DNA from: Azonexaceae bacterium s22
GTDB taxonomy: Bacteria > Pseudomonadota > Gammaproteobacteria > Burkholderiales > Rhodocyclaceae
Direction of reading: 5' to 3'
Assembly (NCBI GenBank): GCA_016617495.1
Contig: WYCU01000008.1
Span: forward strand, 1-64,000
Length of the DNA stretch: 64,000 bases
Under the pieces are notes generated by a model. That model was not told where the DNA came from, searched no databases, and saw only the letters and a program-made list of their open reading frames with translations. Every line of letters starts with the position of its first letter. Position 1 is the first letter of the stretch. Made by a program: the position numbers and the translations under genes. This document shows, in pieces, positions 35,893 through 44,345 of the stretch.

Positions 35893-37256
35893 GACTGGGC
35901 GGCCGACTGGCGACGCAACAATGCGGTGAGAATGGGCGGGGTCAGCAGCGTGGTCAGAATGACCATGATGACGATTTCCGAGAACATCGCTTCCGTCATG
36001 ACCCCGAGCTTCTTGCCGACCATGGCGAAGATCAGGCCGACCTCGCCGCGCGGCACCATGCCCCAGCCGATCACCCAGGGGTTACGCCCCTTCCCGGCGG
36101 CAAAACCCGCCACCAGCTTGCCGGCGATGGCCGCGGCGGTGAGTGCCAGCGCCACGGCGACGGCCTTGGGATCGGCCAGCGCCGTCAGGTCGACCTGCAT
36201 GCCGGTCAGCACGAAAAACACGGGCACGAAGAAGTAGCCGATGGGTTCCAGCAGGTGTTCATGCTGGTGGTGCGTGTGGCGTTCCAGTACGGCTTTGAAT
36301 TCGGGCTGTTTTTCGGGGTTGACCGCGACAGGCAGCAGTTTTTCGATGTCCTGAACCATCTTCGGAGTTTCGAATTCCTTGAGGAAGATCGGTTCGAAGA
36401 GCAGGCCGGCGGCAAAGGCGCCGATGATCGGCGCGAGGCCGACGGCGTGCGCCAGCCAGGCCATGAACAGACCGGCCACCAGAACCAGCGAGAACAGCAT
36501 GGAGTGGCTGCTGTCCAGACGCGACGCCCAGCGCAACAGGTGCGGCGCCATGGCGCGGCCGATGGCGATGGAGCCACCGAGGAAGGCCACGGCCTTGACG
36601 ATGATGAGGGCCACTTCGCCGATGCTGACCGTGCCCGCTTCAACCAGGCTGGAAACGACGGCCAGGATGACCAGCCCCAGCACATCGTCGATCACTGCGG
36701 CGCCGAGCACGATCTGCGCTTCCGGCATCTTGAGCTGGCCGAGGTCGCGGAACACGCGGCCGGTAATGCCCACGGAGGTCGCTGCCAGCGTGGCGCCGAG
36801 GAAGAGATAGGCGTTGAATTCCATGCCCGGCAGGACGAGCGGGCCGGCGACAAAGGCGCCAAGCAGGAAAGGCACGACGATGCCCACCGTACCGACCATC
36901 GAAGCGCGCGCACCGACCTTGACCAGATCGCCGAGGCGGGTTTCCAGGCCGATCTGAAGCAGCAGGATGATGACCCCGAGTTCCGACATGAAGACGATGA
37001 TCGGGTCGCGCGCCACGGTGTCGAAGTAGTGGAAGCCGATCAGTCCAAGGTTGCCCAGCGCCACGCCGAGCAGGAGTTCACCGAGCACCGCCGGGAAGCC
37101 CACGCGCTGCGCCAGCGGCGCGAACAGGCGGGCGGCCAGCAGGATGATGGCCAGCCACAGCAGGTTTTCGCCAACGGCATCGGAGCCGGCCGCCAGCGCC
37201 GGCCAGGCGGCAGCGAGGAGGGCAAAGGGGAGAAGGCGGCGCAGCGTGGCGGTCAT
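35889..37256 (-). CDS. cation:proton antiporter, CPA2 (KefB/NapA-like) family
   Basis: A 455-aa antiporter with an export-signal-like start (RRLLPFALLAAAWPALAAG) and about 13 helices. The conserved pair of acidic residues appears in GAAVIDDVLGLVILAVV. GVIILLLQIGLETRL and LGATLAATSVGITGRVFRDL are typical CPA2 strings, and a His-rich loop (RHTHHQHEH) follows near residue 330. It could exchange K+ or Na+ for H+. The gene is flanked by nhaD and an MFS gene on the same strand. A copy of the dispersed repeat lies within it (36301-36332). Confidence 0.88.
   Translation of the reverse strand: MTATLRRLLPFALLAAAWPALAAGSDAVGENLLWLAIILLAARLFAPLAQRVGFPAVLGELLLGVALGNLGLIGFHYFDTVARDPIIVFMSELGVIILLLQIGLETRLGDLVKVGARASMVGTVGIVVPFLLGAFVAGPLVLPGMEFNAYLFLGATLAATSVGITGRVFRDLGQLKMPEAQIVLGAAVIDDVLGLVILAVVSSLVEAGTVSIGEVALIIVKAVAFLGGSIAIGRAMAPHLLRWASRLDSSHSMLFSLVLVAGLFMAWLAHAVGLAPIIGAFAAGLLFEPIFLKEFETPKMVQDIEKLLPVAVNPEKQPEFKAVLERHTHHQHEHLLEPIGYFFVPVFFVLTGMQVDLTALADPKAVAVALALTAAAIAGKLVAGFAAGKGRNPWVIGWGMVPRGEVGLIFAMVGKKLGVMTEAMFSEIVIMVILTTLLTPPILTALLRRQSAAQS
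36301..36332 (-). repeat. dispersed repeat copy inside the CPA2 antiporter gene
   Basis: Read on the minus strand this gives CTGTCGCGGTCAACCCCGAA followed by AAACAGCCCGAA, the same order of core and A-rich blocks as the other copies. It encodes PVAVNPEKQPE in the cytoplasmic/His-rich loop of the antiporter. More diverged than the best copies. Confidence 0.55.
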
Positions 37257-37270
37257 GCGAGGTACTCCAT

Positions 37271-38614
37271 TCAATGGGCGGCACTGCCGGCCGGAACGAT
37301 GCGGGCGGCCTCCGGGTTGGCGGCGGGCGCGCTGCGGCTCGGCGCTTCCGGGTGCCAGCCGAGGACCGAGGCCATCACGGCAAAGCCGACGACGTAGGCC
37401 AGTGCCACGTGCCAGCCGTGGCGCAGCCACTGGCCGACCGACTTGGCTTCGGGATACATGTTGGAGAGTGCCACGCCGGCGGAGGAGCCGAACCAGATCA
37501 TCGAGCCGCCAAAGCCGACGGCGTAGGCCAGGAAGCCCCAGTCATAACCGCCTTGCTTGAGCGCCAGGGCGGTGAGCGGGATGTTGTCGAACACGGCGGA
37601 AACGAAACCGAGGCCGAGCGCCACACTGAGCGAGGCGGGCGGCAGGGCTTCGACCGGCATCATCGAAGCCATGGTGACCAGCGAGAGCAGGAAGAGGGTG
37701 CCCTTGAGGTTTTCCGGGAGGATCTCCCAGTCGGGGCGGCGGATGCCGACGGAAATCAGGATGGCAGCCCAAACGGCAACGCCAATGGCCGGGAAGCTGT
37801 CGGCAACTTCCGGGAAGCGCGTATTCATCAGCACATTGGCGATGATGGCGAAGGCCAGGATGAGCAGCACGATGCCGACGCGAGCCCAATCGACGCGGGT
37901 GTGTGCATGGGCGTTCTTGAGGATCGGCGAATAGGCGTGCTGCTGCTTGGCGGCAATGACGCCGGTGATGCACAACGCAACGGTGGAGGCGACGATGGCC
38001 TCGAACACCTGATCCGGATGAACGCCAGCAATCCACATCATGGTGGTGGTCGTGTCGCCGACGACCGACCATGCCCCCCCTGCATTGGAGGCCGCGACGA
38101 TGGCGGCGAGATAGCCGATATGCACCCGCGCCTTGAACAACTGATGGGCCATGGCGCCGCCGATCAGGGCGGCGGCAATGTTGTCGAGGAAGCTGGAAAT
38201 GAACCACACCATCACCAGCAGCAGGAAGGCACCCTTCCAGTCGTCGGGCAGGAATTTCGGCAGGATGACCGGGACGTGGCTCTTTTCGAAGTGGCGGGCG
38301 AGGAGTGCAAAGCCCATCAGCAGGCAAAAGAGATTGGCCAGCGTGACCCATTCATGGCCCAGATGGCCGAACAGGCCGGCAACACCGGCACCGGTCTTGA
38401 ATCCGGTCACGAAGACCTTGTACAACGTGACGGTGGCCAGGCCGCCGATGGCGACATAGAAGGTCTGGTTATGGAAAAGCGCGATGCCCAGCAGCGTCAG
38501 CGCAAAAAGCAGGAATTCGACGGGGATTCCGGCCACTGCCGGTGCGCCGGCTGCGAAGGCCGGAAAGGCAGCGAGCGCGAGGAAGGCGCAAAGGAGATGA
38601 CGTAGGGCTGGCAT
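37271..38614 (-). CDS. nhaD: sodium:proton antiporter, NhaD type
   Basis: A 447-aa ion-transporter-superfamily protein with about 12 helices and the motifs of NhaD: SSFLDNIAAALIGGAMA, ASNAGGAWSVVGDTTTTMMW and SAVFDNIPLTALAL, the acidic/asparagine pairs that carry the ions. The N-terminus (LLCAFLALAAFPAFAAGAP) resembles a cleavable signal. NhaD proteins export Na+ and Li+ at alkaline pH. It lies between the CPA2 antiporter and a K+ channel gene, so several ion carriers are grouped here. Confidence 0.9.
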   Translation of the reverse strand: MPALRHLLCAFLALAAFPAFAAGAPAVAGIPVEFLLFALTLLGIALFHNQTFYVAIGGLATVTLYKVFVTGFKTGAGVAGLFGHLGHEWVTLANLFCLLMGFALLARHFEKSHVPVILPKFLPDDWKGAFLLLVMVWFISSFLDNIAAALIGGAMAHQLFKARVHIGYLAAIVAASNAGGAWSVVGDTTTTMMWIAGVHPDQVFEAIVASTVALCITGVIAAKQQHAYSPILKNAHAHTRVDWARVGIVLLILAFAIIANVLMNTRFPEVADSFPAIGVAVWAAILISVGIRRPDWEILPENLKGTLFLLSLVTMASMMPVEALPPASLSVALGLGFVSAVFDNIPLTALALKQGGYDWGFLAYAVGFGGSMIWFGSSAGVALSNMYPEAKSVGQWLRHGWHVALAYVVGFAVMASVLGWHPEAPSRSAPAANPEAARIVPAGSAAH

Positions 38615-38690
38615 GCTGTTCGAATGGGTTTCTTGTTTGGACGCCGGATTTTAGCATTCACCCTGCGGCGTCGCCGCCTGTGGAAAACCC

Positions 38691-39758
38691 TCAGGAAAGC
38701 ATCTCGATCAGCGCAGTTTCCAGCTCCTGGCGCCCGACGGCATTGGCCATGGCGATCAAGGTGTAGCCGGGTTTGAGGATGAAATCCTTGTCCGGATTAA
38801 ACTGCCACGCCCCGTTGCGCTCCCGGGCGGCGAGCAGCACGTAGTTCGCACTGCGCAGCGTCAGCGGCCCCATGGGTTTGGGAATGAATCCGGCGGGAAT
38901 GGGGACTTCCTCGACGCGCAGGTTTTTCTCCGACTTGAGCATTTCATCGAGGAAGGAAATAACGTGCGGGCGAATCATCGCCGAGGCAATGCGCATGCCG
39001 CCCGTGAAGTCGGGGGAAACGATGGCGTCGGCACCGGCCTTGCGCATCTTTTCCATGTTGCGCGTTTCCTGGCAGCGGGCGACGACACGCACGGTCGGTT
39101 TGAGCTGCTTGGCGGTGATGACGATCATCAGGTTGCGCGAATCGTCGTCGGTAATCGCGAAAACACCCTTGGCGTCCTCGATGCCGGCGGCCAGCAGCAT
39201 GTCGTCGTCGCTGGCGTCACCGTGCAGGTAGAGCATGCCGGGGTTCTTGTCGCGATATTCCTGGAGTCTGTCGACCTGCTCGTCGATGCCGACAAAGTGG
39301 CGATTGGTCGCTTCCAGTTCGCGGGCGATGTTGCGCCCGACGCGGCCGAAGCCGCAGAGGATGTAGTGGTGTTTGAGCTTGGTGATGGCTTTTTCCATGC
39401 GACGTCTCCGCAGGCTTCCATTGAGGTCGGTTTCGAGAAGGGCAACGGTCACGATCGAGAACAGCATCGACAGATTGCCGGCCCCCAAAATGCCGATGAT
39501 GACCGTCAGCACGCGTGCCGGCGGATTGCTCTGCATGTCGATGATTTCGCCGAAGCCGATGGTCGCCACGGTGATAAAGGTCATGTAAAAGCAGTCGAAC
39601 CACGAATACATGCCTTCCGTCAGCCACATGTAGCCGACGGTGCCGAAGATGTGCACGGCCACGAGCCCGGCCAGCGCCAGCCAGAGCAGCCGGATGATGT
39701 AGCCGATCTGGGAGGTGTAGGTGCTGGGGCGGCTGGCGGTGTCTAGCGTGCTGGCCAT
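38691..39758 (-). CDS. potassium channel with cytoplasmic RCK (TrkA-N) domain
   Basis: A 355-aa protein with two TM segments around a pore loop containing the selectivity filter TIGFGE (residues 66-71), in place of the common TVGYGD. The RCK domain follows with GFGRVGRNIA (136-145), DDDSRNLMIVITAK and a C-terminal TrkA-C-like half (VPIPAGFIPKPMG). Likely a gated K+ (or less selective cation) channel of the MthK/Kch type. Its start overlaps the end of the DUF3124 gene by 16 bases. The unusual filter may alter selectivity. Confidence 0.88.
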   Translation of the reverse strand: MASTLDTASRPSTYTSQIGYIIRLLWLALAGLVAVHIFGTVGYMWLTEGMYSWFDCFYMTFITVATIGFGEIIDMQSNPPARVLTVIIGILGAGNLSMLFSIVTVALLETDLNGSLRRRRMEKAITKLKHHYILCGFGRVGRNIARELEATNRHFVGIDEQVDRLQEYRDKNPGMLYLHGDASDDDMLLAAGIEDAKGVFAITDDDSRNLMIVITAKQLKPTVRVVARCQETRNMEKMRKAGADAIVSPDFTGGMRIASAMIRPHVISFLDEMLKSEKNLRVEEVPIPAGFIPKPMGPLTLRSANYVLLAARERNGAWQFNPDKDFILKPGYTLIAMANAVGRQELETALIEMLS

Positions 39759-40249
39759 GAACTCGTGGTGGGAACGGAGTGGGTCATGAAGGAGACGGCC
39801 TTGCCACCGTCCATGTTGGCATGCAGCGCTTCGACGATGGGCGGATTGATTGCCTTGTCGCCTTCCCAGTCGACAATGAAGTTGGCTCCCGAGCCGCCCC
39901 GCGCATCGTTACGGTCAACGAAGATTTCCAGGGTGCCGAGTGGCGGCAGCACCGTTGGTTTGGCAACGCGCTCGACGATCAGCTTGCCGTCGGTATCGTA
40001 GTAACGGGCGGACAGCACGCGCATCGGCAGGCGGGGGTCGGTGTTGCGGATGCTGACCAGCGCCGAAAGCATCAGTTCGGAGGTGCGGCCCTGGCGCCCG
40101 AGATTGCCGTAGAGCATGTGCGAGTAGATGGGCAGGTAGAGCGACTGGACGTTGGCGCGCCCTTCCTGGGCGATTGTCGCGGTCGACCCCGCAAAAAGGC
40201 CAAAAATGATCGCCCACAGGCAACCCGTCATCCAGCGAACGGATGTCAT
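39743..40249 (-). CDS. DUF3124 family exported protein
   Basis: A 168-aa protein with an N-terminal signal peptide (MTGCLWAIIFGLFAGSTATIA, residues about 7-27) and a compact beta-rich domain. It contains LYLPIYSHMLYGN, SIRNTDP, LSARYYDTDGKLI and EIFVDRNDARGGSGANFIVDW, the pattern of the DUF3124 family. Function unknown. It overlaps the downstream potassium channel gene by 16 bases, so the two are probably co-expressed and may act together at the envelope. The signal-peptide codons contain a copy of the dispersed repeat. Confidence 0.83.
   Translation of the reverse strand: MTSVRWMTGCLWAIIFGLFAGSTATIAQEGRANVQSLYLPIYSHMLYGNLGRQGRTSELMLSALVSIRNTDPRLPMRVLSARYYDTDGKLIVERVAKPTVLPPLGTLEIFVDRNDARGGSGANFIVDWEGDKAINPPIVEALHANMDGGKAVSFMTHSVPTTSSWPAR
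40173..40210 (+). repeat. dispersed repeat copy inside the DUF3124 signal peptide
   Basis: ATTGTCGCGGTCGACCCC, then GCAAAAAGGCCAAAAATGAT on the plus strand. The gene reads the opposite strand as IIFGLFAGSTATIA, so the repeat supplies the hydrophobic core and cleavage region of the signal peptide. Confidence 0.85.
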
Positions 40250-40336
40250 GATCGTCCCCCCTCGTATTGCATATCCTGTCAGTCTACCGTCCCGTCGGCG
40301 TGGCGCAAACCGTAAATAAGGAAAATCCCGTGGGCG

Positions 40337-41308
40337 TCAGGGTTTGGCCGGGGGGCATTCGTCGCAACGGTGGATTTCCACCGTCACATGCACGATCTCC
40401 TCGTGAATGGCCAACGCCTCGCGGATGCCGAGGGGCGTCAGCGAGGCGTCGTGCGTCAGCAGCGAGAGCGCGCAGGCGTAGGCGCCGTTGCCGACGCGCC
40501 AGACGTGCAGGTCGGTGATCTGTGTGGCGCCGTTGCTGGGCAGGGCGGCGATGACTTCGCGGATTTCCTGCACCACCGGATGATCCATTTCGCGGTCGAG
40601 CAGCACGCGGGCGGTGTCGGTCAGCAGCTTGCGCGCCCACAGCGCGACGAGCACGGCGCCGACCAGCCCCATGGCCGGGTCCAGCCAGGACCAGCCGAAG
40701 AACCAGCCGCCCGCGAGCGCGGCGATGGCCAGCACCGAGGTCAGGGCGTCGGTCAGCACATGGATGTAGGCGGCCTTGAGGTTGAGGTCCTCATGCCCGT
40801 GCTGGTGATGGGCATGGTCGTGTCCGTGGCCATGCGCGTGCCCGTGGTCGTGCGCTTGGGCGAGGATCAGCGCGCAAGCGAAGTTGACGATGAGCCCGAG
40901 CACGGCGACGCCCAGGGCCTCGGGGTAGTGGATGGGCTGCGGGCCGAGCAGGCGCTCGACCGAACCGAAGATCATGGCCGCGGCCACGCCCAGCAGGAAC
41001 AGCGCGCTGGTGTAGCCCGCCAGGACTTCGATTTTCCAGGTGCCGAAGGCAAAGCGCGGGTCGTGCGCGTAGTTGCGTGCAGCGGCGTAAGCAAAGGCGG
41101 AGAGGCCGATGGCCAGGGCGTGGGAGCTCATGTGCCAACCGTCGGCGAGCACGGCCATGGAGTTGAACCACCAGCCGGCGCCGATTTCCAGGACCATGGT
41201 CGCCAGTGTGATCCACAGCACCAGCCGTGTGCCGCGTTCGGCCACCGGGTTGCCCAAGGCGTAGTGGTGGTCGTGCGCCCAGCGCGAGAGATCGTGGTGC
41301 GGCTTCAT
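40337..41308 (-). CDS. dmeF: cation diffusion facilitator DmeF (Co2+/Ni2+ efflux)
   Basis: A 323-aa CDF transporter with six TM helices. It starts HDLSRWAHDHHYALGNPVAERGT, the signature of the DmeF group. HxxxD metal sites are visible in TM2 (SMAVLADGWHMSSH) and TM5 (ALTSVLAIAAL with IHVLTDALT before it), and between TM4 and TM5 there is a His-rich loop of alternating His and Gly/Asp. A C-terminal cytoplasmic domain follows. Its start overlaps the stop of the class II aldolase gene (ATGA); a metal-free relation between the two is not obvious. Confidence 0.9.
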   Translation of the reverse strand: MKPHHDLSRWAHDHHYALGNPVAERGTRLVLWITLATMVLEIGAGWWFNSMAVLADGWHMSSHALAIGLSAFAYAAARNYAHDPRFAFGTWKIEVLAGYTSALFLLGVAAAMIFGSVERLLGPQPIHYPEALGVAVLGLIVNFACALILAQAHDHGHAHGHGHDHAHHQHGHEDLNLKAAYIHVLTDALTSVLAIAALAGGWFFGWSWLDPAMGLVGAVLVALWARKLLTDTARVLLDREMDHPVVQEIREVIAALPSNGATQITDLHVWRVGNGAYACALSLLTHDASLTPLGIREALAIHEEIVHVTVEIHRCDECPPAKP

Positions 41309-41934
41309 TGCTGGCCGTAGCCGGCGAATTTTTCGAGGACGGCAGCCATCTCCGCATCGTTGAGCAGCACCGGCTGCCCCAGCTGGCAGGCGCGCCAATA
41401 TTGTTCGCAGAGTTCTTCCAGTTCGATGGCCAGCGCCAGAGCTTCATCCAGATCGCGCCCGGCGACCAGCAGGCCGTGATTGGCCAGCAGGCAGCCCTTG
41501 CGCTCCTGCATGGCGGCAATTGTCGCGGTCGACAGTGCCTGGGAGCCAAAAATGGCGTAGTCGGCGCAACGGATGGTCGAGCCGCCAAAACGGGCGATCA
41601 TGTAATGGAAGGGCGGAATCTCCCGGCGCAGGCAGGCCAGGCTGACGGCGAACGGCGAATGCGCATGCAAAACGGCGCCGACTTCCGGGCGGCTGGCGTA
41701 GAGGTCGCGGTGAAAGCGCCATTCCGAGGAGGGTTTGCGCCGCCCTTCGATACGGCCATCCAGTGCCATGTGCGGCATGTCTTCCGGGGTCAGCGTCGCG
41801 TAGGGCAGGCCGGTGGGGGTGATGAAAAAGCCATCGCCGGCACGCACGCTGACGTTGCCCGAGGTGCCCTTGTTCAACCCGGCCGGCTGCATGGCGCAGG
41901 CCGTGGCGATCAGCGCGGCGCGCGGGTCAGCCAT
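41305..41934 (-). CDS. class II aldolase/adducin family protein (methylthioribulose-1-phosphate metabolism)
   Basis: A 209-aa zinc enzyme: GLNKGTSGNVSVRAGDGFFITP substrate loop, SSEWRFH with the catalytic acid, LHAHSP with two zinc histidines and NHGLLVAG with the third. It overlaps mtnA by eight bases, so its substrate is probably 5-methylthioribulose 1-phosphate. Two activities fit: the dehydratase MtnB of the methionine salvage pathway, or the aldolase of the DHAP shunt (Ald2), which cleaves it to DHAP and an aldehyde. RFGGSTIRCADYAIFGSQAL is closer to the fuculose-phosphate aldolase type. A copy of the dispersed repeat lies in the middle of the gene. Confidence 0.8.
   Translation of the reverse strand: MADPRAALIATACAMQPAGLNKGTSGNVSVRAGDGFFITPTGLPYATLTPEDMPHMALDGRIEGRRKPSSEWRFHRDLYASRPEVGAVLHAHSPFAVSLACLRREIPPFHYMIARFGGSTIRCADYAIFGSQALSTATIAAMQERKGCLLANHGLLVAGRDLDEALALAIELEELCEQYWRACQLGQPVLLNDAEMAAVLEKFAGYGQQ
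41519..41557 (+). repeat. dispersed repeat copy inside the class II aldolase gene
   Basis: ATTGTCGCGGTCGACAGT, then GCCTGGGAGCCAAAAATGGC. The core is exact; the first A-rich block is replaced by family-conserved codons. The gene reads it on the minus strand as AIFGSQALSTATIAAM. Confidence 0.75.
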
Positions 41935-43015
41935 GGGCTTCCTCCGGGTAGAGCGCGAGCAGGCCGTCGCGGCTGGCCGGGCAGACGCCACGTTCGGTGA
42001 TGATGGCCTTGACCAGCCAGCCGGGCGTCACGTCAAAGGCCGGATTGGCGACATCCATGCCCGCCGGCAACTGGCGCAGCGCGCCGGGCTGGGCGTGCTG
42101 ATCGAGCCCGTGAACGAGGCGGAACTCGTCACCGTCGCGTTCTTCGATGGGAATGTCAGCCCCGTCCGGGCAGGCGAAGTCGAGCGTCGAACGCGGCGCA
42201 GCCACGTAGAACGGGATGCCGTTGTCGGCGCAGGCCAGGGCCTTGAGGTAAGTGCCTACTTTGTTGGCCACGTCGCCATTGGCGGCAATGCGGTCGGCGC
42301 CGACGATGACGGCATCGACCTTGCCCTGGCGCATCAGCAGCCCGGCGGCGTTGTCGGCAATGAGCGTGTGCGGTACGCCGTGCTGTTCCAGTTCCCAGGC
42401 CGTCAGCAGCCCCTGATTGCGCGGACGGGTTTCGGAAACCCAGACATGGATGGGCACGCCGGCATCGTGTGCGGCGTAGATCGGCGAGAGCGCGGTGCCC
42501 CAATCCACGGTGGCCAGCCAGCCGGCGTTGCAATGGGTCATCACGTTCAGCGTCTGGCCGTCGGCGACGATCAGGTCTTTCCACAGCGCCAGCCCGTGGC
42601 GGCCGATGGCGGCATTCTGGGCCACGTCTTCCTCGGCAATGGCTTCGGCTTCGCGCCAGGCCGCGGCAAAGCGTTCGCTCGGCGGCAACGGGCGCAACAC
42701 CTGGGCCATGCGCGCCAGCGCCCAGTGTAGATTGACCGCCGTCGGGCGCGTTTCACCCAGGCAGGCGAGGGCTTCGTCGAGTCGGGCGTCGGTGGCTTCG
42801 AATTCCAGCGCAATGGCCAGGCCGTAAGCCGCCGTGGCGCCGATCAGCGGCGCGCCGCGCACTTGCATGGTGCGGATGGCGTATGCCGCTTCCTCCAGTG
42901 TGGCCACGCGGACCCAATGCAAGGCATGGGGCAGGCGGGTCTGGTCGATGATGTCGATGCAATTCTGCGCCGGGTGGGCGCGCACGGTGCGGGTGGGCAT
43001 GCCGTCGATATTCAT
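41927..43015 (-). CDS. mtnA: S-methyl-5-thioribose-1-phosphate isomerase
   Basis: A 362-aa enzyme of the eIF2B/MtnA family that isomerises methylthioribose 1-phosphate to methylthioribulose 1-phosphate, part of 5'-methylthioadenosine salvage. Seen: MQVRGAPLIGATAAYG, NVMTHCNAGWLATVDWGTAL with the catalytic cysteine, and VIVGADRIAANGDVANKVGTY with the catalytic aspartate. ATG 43015 is chosen; another ATG at 43000 is possible. It overlaps the aldolase gene, and a methionine aminotransferase is divergent from it, so the three belong to sulfur salvage. Confidence 0.95.
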   Translation of the reverse strand: MNIDGMPTRTVRAHPAQNCIDIIDQTRLPHALHWVRVATLEEAAYAIRTMQVRGAPLIGATAAYGLAIALEFEATDARLDEALACLGETRPTAVNLHWALARMAQVLRPLPPSERFAAAWREAEAIAEEDVAQNAAIGRHGLALWKDLIVADGQTLNVMTHCNAGWLATVDWGTALSPIYAAHDAGVPIHVWVSETRPRNQGLLTAWELEQHGVPHTLIADNAAGLLMRQGKVDAVIVGADRIAANGDVANKVGTYLKALACADNGIPFYVAAPRSTLDFACPDGADIPIEERDGDEFRLVHGLDQHAQPGALRQLPAGMDVANPAFDVTPGWLVKAIITERGVCPASRDGLLALYPEEAHG

Positions 43016-43114
43016 GGGCGTAGGCGGGGTTTTGCGGCGGAACCGCATTGTAGCTTGTCGTCAGGCAGGCTTTCGCCGATGATCGTCGCCTTGCCATCCC
43101 GTTCCCGAGTCATC

Positions 43115-44281
43115 ATGGATACTGCCATCGCTGTCGATTCCCGTTTTCCGGCCATGGGCACGACGATCTTCACGGTCATGTCGCGCATGGCGGCGGAGTG
43201 CGGGGCGATCAATCTTTCGCAAGGCTTCCCGGATTTTCAGGCTGACCGAGCCCTGTTCGATGCCATGCACCGCCATATGCTGGCCGGGCGTAACCAGTAC
43301 GCGCCGATGGCCGGCATGCCGGAGCTGCGTGCCGCCATTGTCGACAAGGTGTCCACGCTTTATGGCACGCGTTTCGATGTGGACAGCGAAGTGACGGTCA
43401 CGGCCGGTGCCACGCAGGCGATTTTTACGGCCATTGCGGCGTTCGTGCGGCCGGGTGACGAGGTGATCGTTTTCGAGCCGGTGTACGATTCCTACGTGCC
43501 GGCCATCGAAACGGTGGGCGGCAAGGCGGTGTTCGCGCAACTGCGTTTCCCCGATTACCGCCCCGATTGGGAACAGGTGCGGCAGTTGGTGACGCCGAAA
43601 ACGCGGATGATCATCGTCAATTCGCCGCATAACCCGACAGGCAGCCTGATTGTCGCGGTCGACCTCGAAAAACTGGCCGAAATCGTGCGCGGCACCAACA
43701 TCGTCGTGCTCTCGGATGAGGTTTATGAGCACATCGTCTTCGAAGCGCCGGGCCATGCCAGCCTCTGCGCCCATCCCGAACTCGCTTCGCGCAGCATCGT
43801 CGTTTCCAGCTTCGGCAAGACTTACCACATCACCGGCTGGAAAATCGGCTACGTCGTCGGCCCGGCGGCGCTCATGGCGGAGTTCCGCAAGGTGCACCAA
43901 TTTAACGTCTTTACCGTGCACGCGCCGTCCCAGCTGGCCTTGGCCGAATACATGCAGGACGCCAGCCGCCACCTCGCGCTGGCCGACTTTTACCGGGAAA
44001 AGCGCGACGCCTTCCGCGCCCTGCTGGCGGACACCCCGTTCGAACTGCTGCCCTGCCGTGGCACCTATTTCCAGCTGGCGCGCTATGACCGTATTTCCGA
44101 TCTGCCCGACCGAGAGTTTGCGGCGTGGATGACGCGCGAAGTCGGTGTCGCCGTGATTCCCGTCTCCGTGTTCTACGCCGACGGGCACGATGACCGCGTG
44201 GTGCGCTTCTGTTTCGCCAAAGTGCCGGAAACGCTGGCCGCCGCCGGGGCGCGCCTGCGCCAGCTGCGCGCCCGCGATTGA
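43115..44281 (+). CDS. methionine aminotransferase (YbdL/MtnE-like)
   Basis: A 388-aa PLP aminotransferase of the kynurenine/methionine group: INLSQGFPDFQ at the N-terminus, NSPHNPTGS with the PLP-contacting asparagine, DEVYEHIVFE, and SSFGKTYHITGWKIGY with the Schiff-base lysine. In methionine salvage this enzyme converts 4-methylthio-2-oxobutanoate to methionine. Divergent from mtnA, which supports that role. An in-frame ATG at 43079 is an alternative start. A copy of the dispersed repeat (43649) lies inside the gene as IVAVDLEKLAEI. Confidence 0.87.
   Translation: MDTAIAVDSRFPAMGTTIFTVMSRMAAECGAINLSQGFPDFQADRALFDAMHRHMLAGRNQYAPMAGMPELRAAIVDKVSTLYGTRFDVDSEVTVTAGATQAIFTAIAAFVRPGDEVIVFEPVYDSYVPAIETVGGKAVFAQLRFPDYRPDWEQVRQLVTPKTRMIIVNSPHNPTGSLIVAVDLEKLAEIVRGTNIVVLSDEVYEHIVFEAPGHASLCAHPELASRSIVVSSFGKTYHITGWKIGYVVGPAALMAEFRKVHQFNVFTVHAPSQLALAEYMQDASRHLALADFYREKRDAFRALLADTPFELLPCRGTYFQLARYDRISDLPDREFAAWMTREVGVAVIPVSVFYADGHDDRVVRFCFAKVPETLAAAGARLRQLRARD
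43649..43684 (+). repeat. dispersed repeat copy inside the methionine aminotransferase gene
   Basis: ATTGTCGCGGTCGACCTC followed by GAAAAACTGGCCGAAATC. The core is exact and the A-rich blocks are partially kept. Read on the plus strand in frame as IVAVDLEKLAEI. Confidence 0.7.
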
Positions 44282-44345
44282 CGCACCGCATTACGCAGCC
44301 AATAATTCCCCCACCTAAAAATCTCCAACAGAAAGGAAGGCTGCC

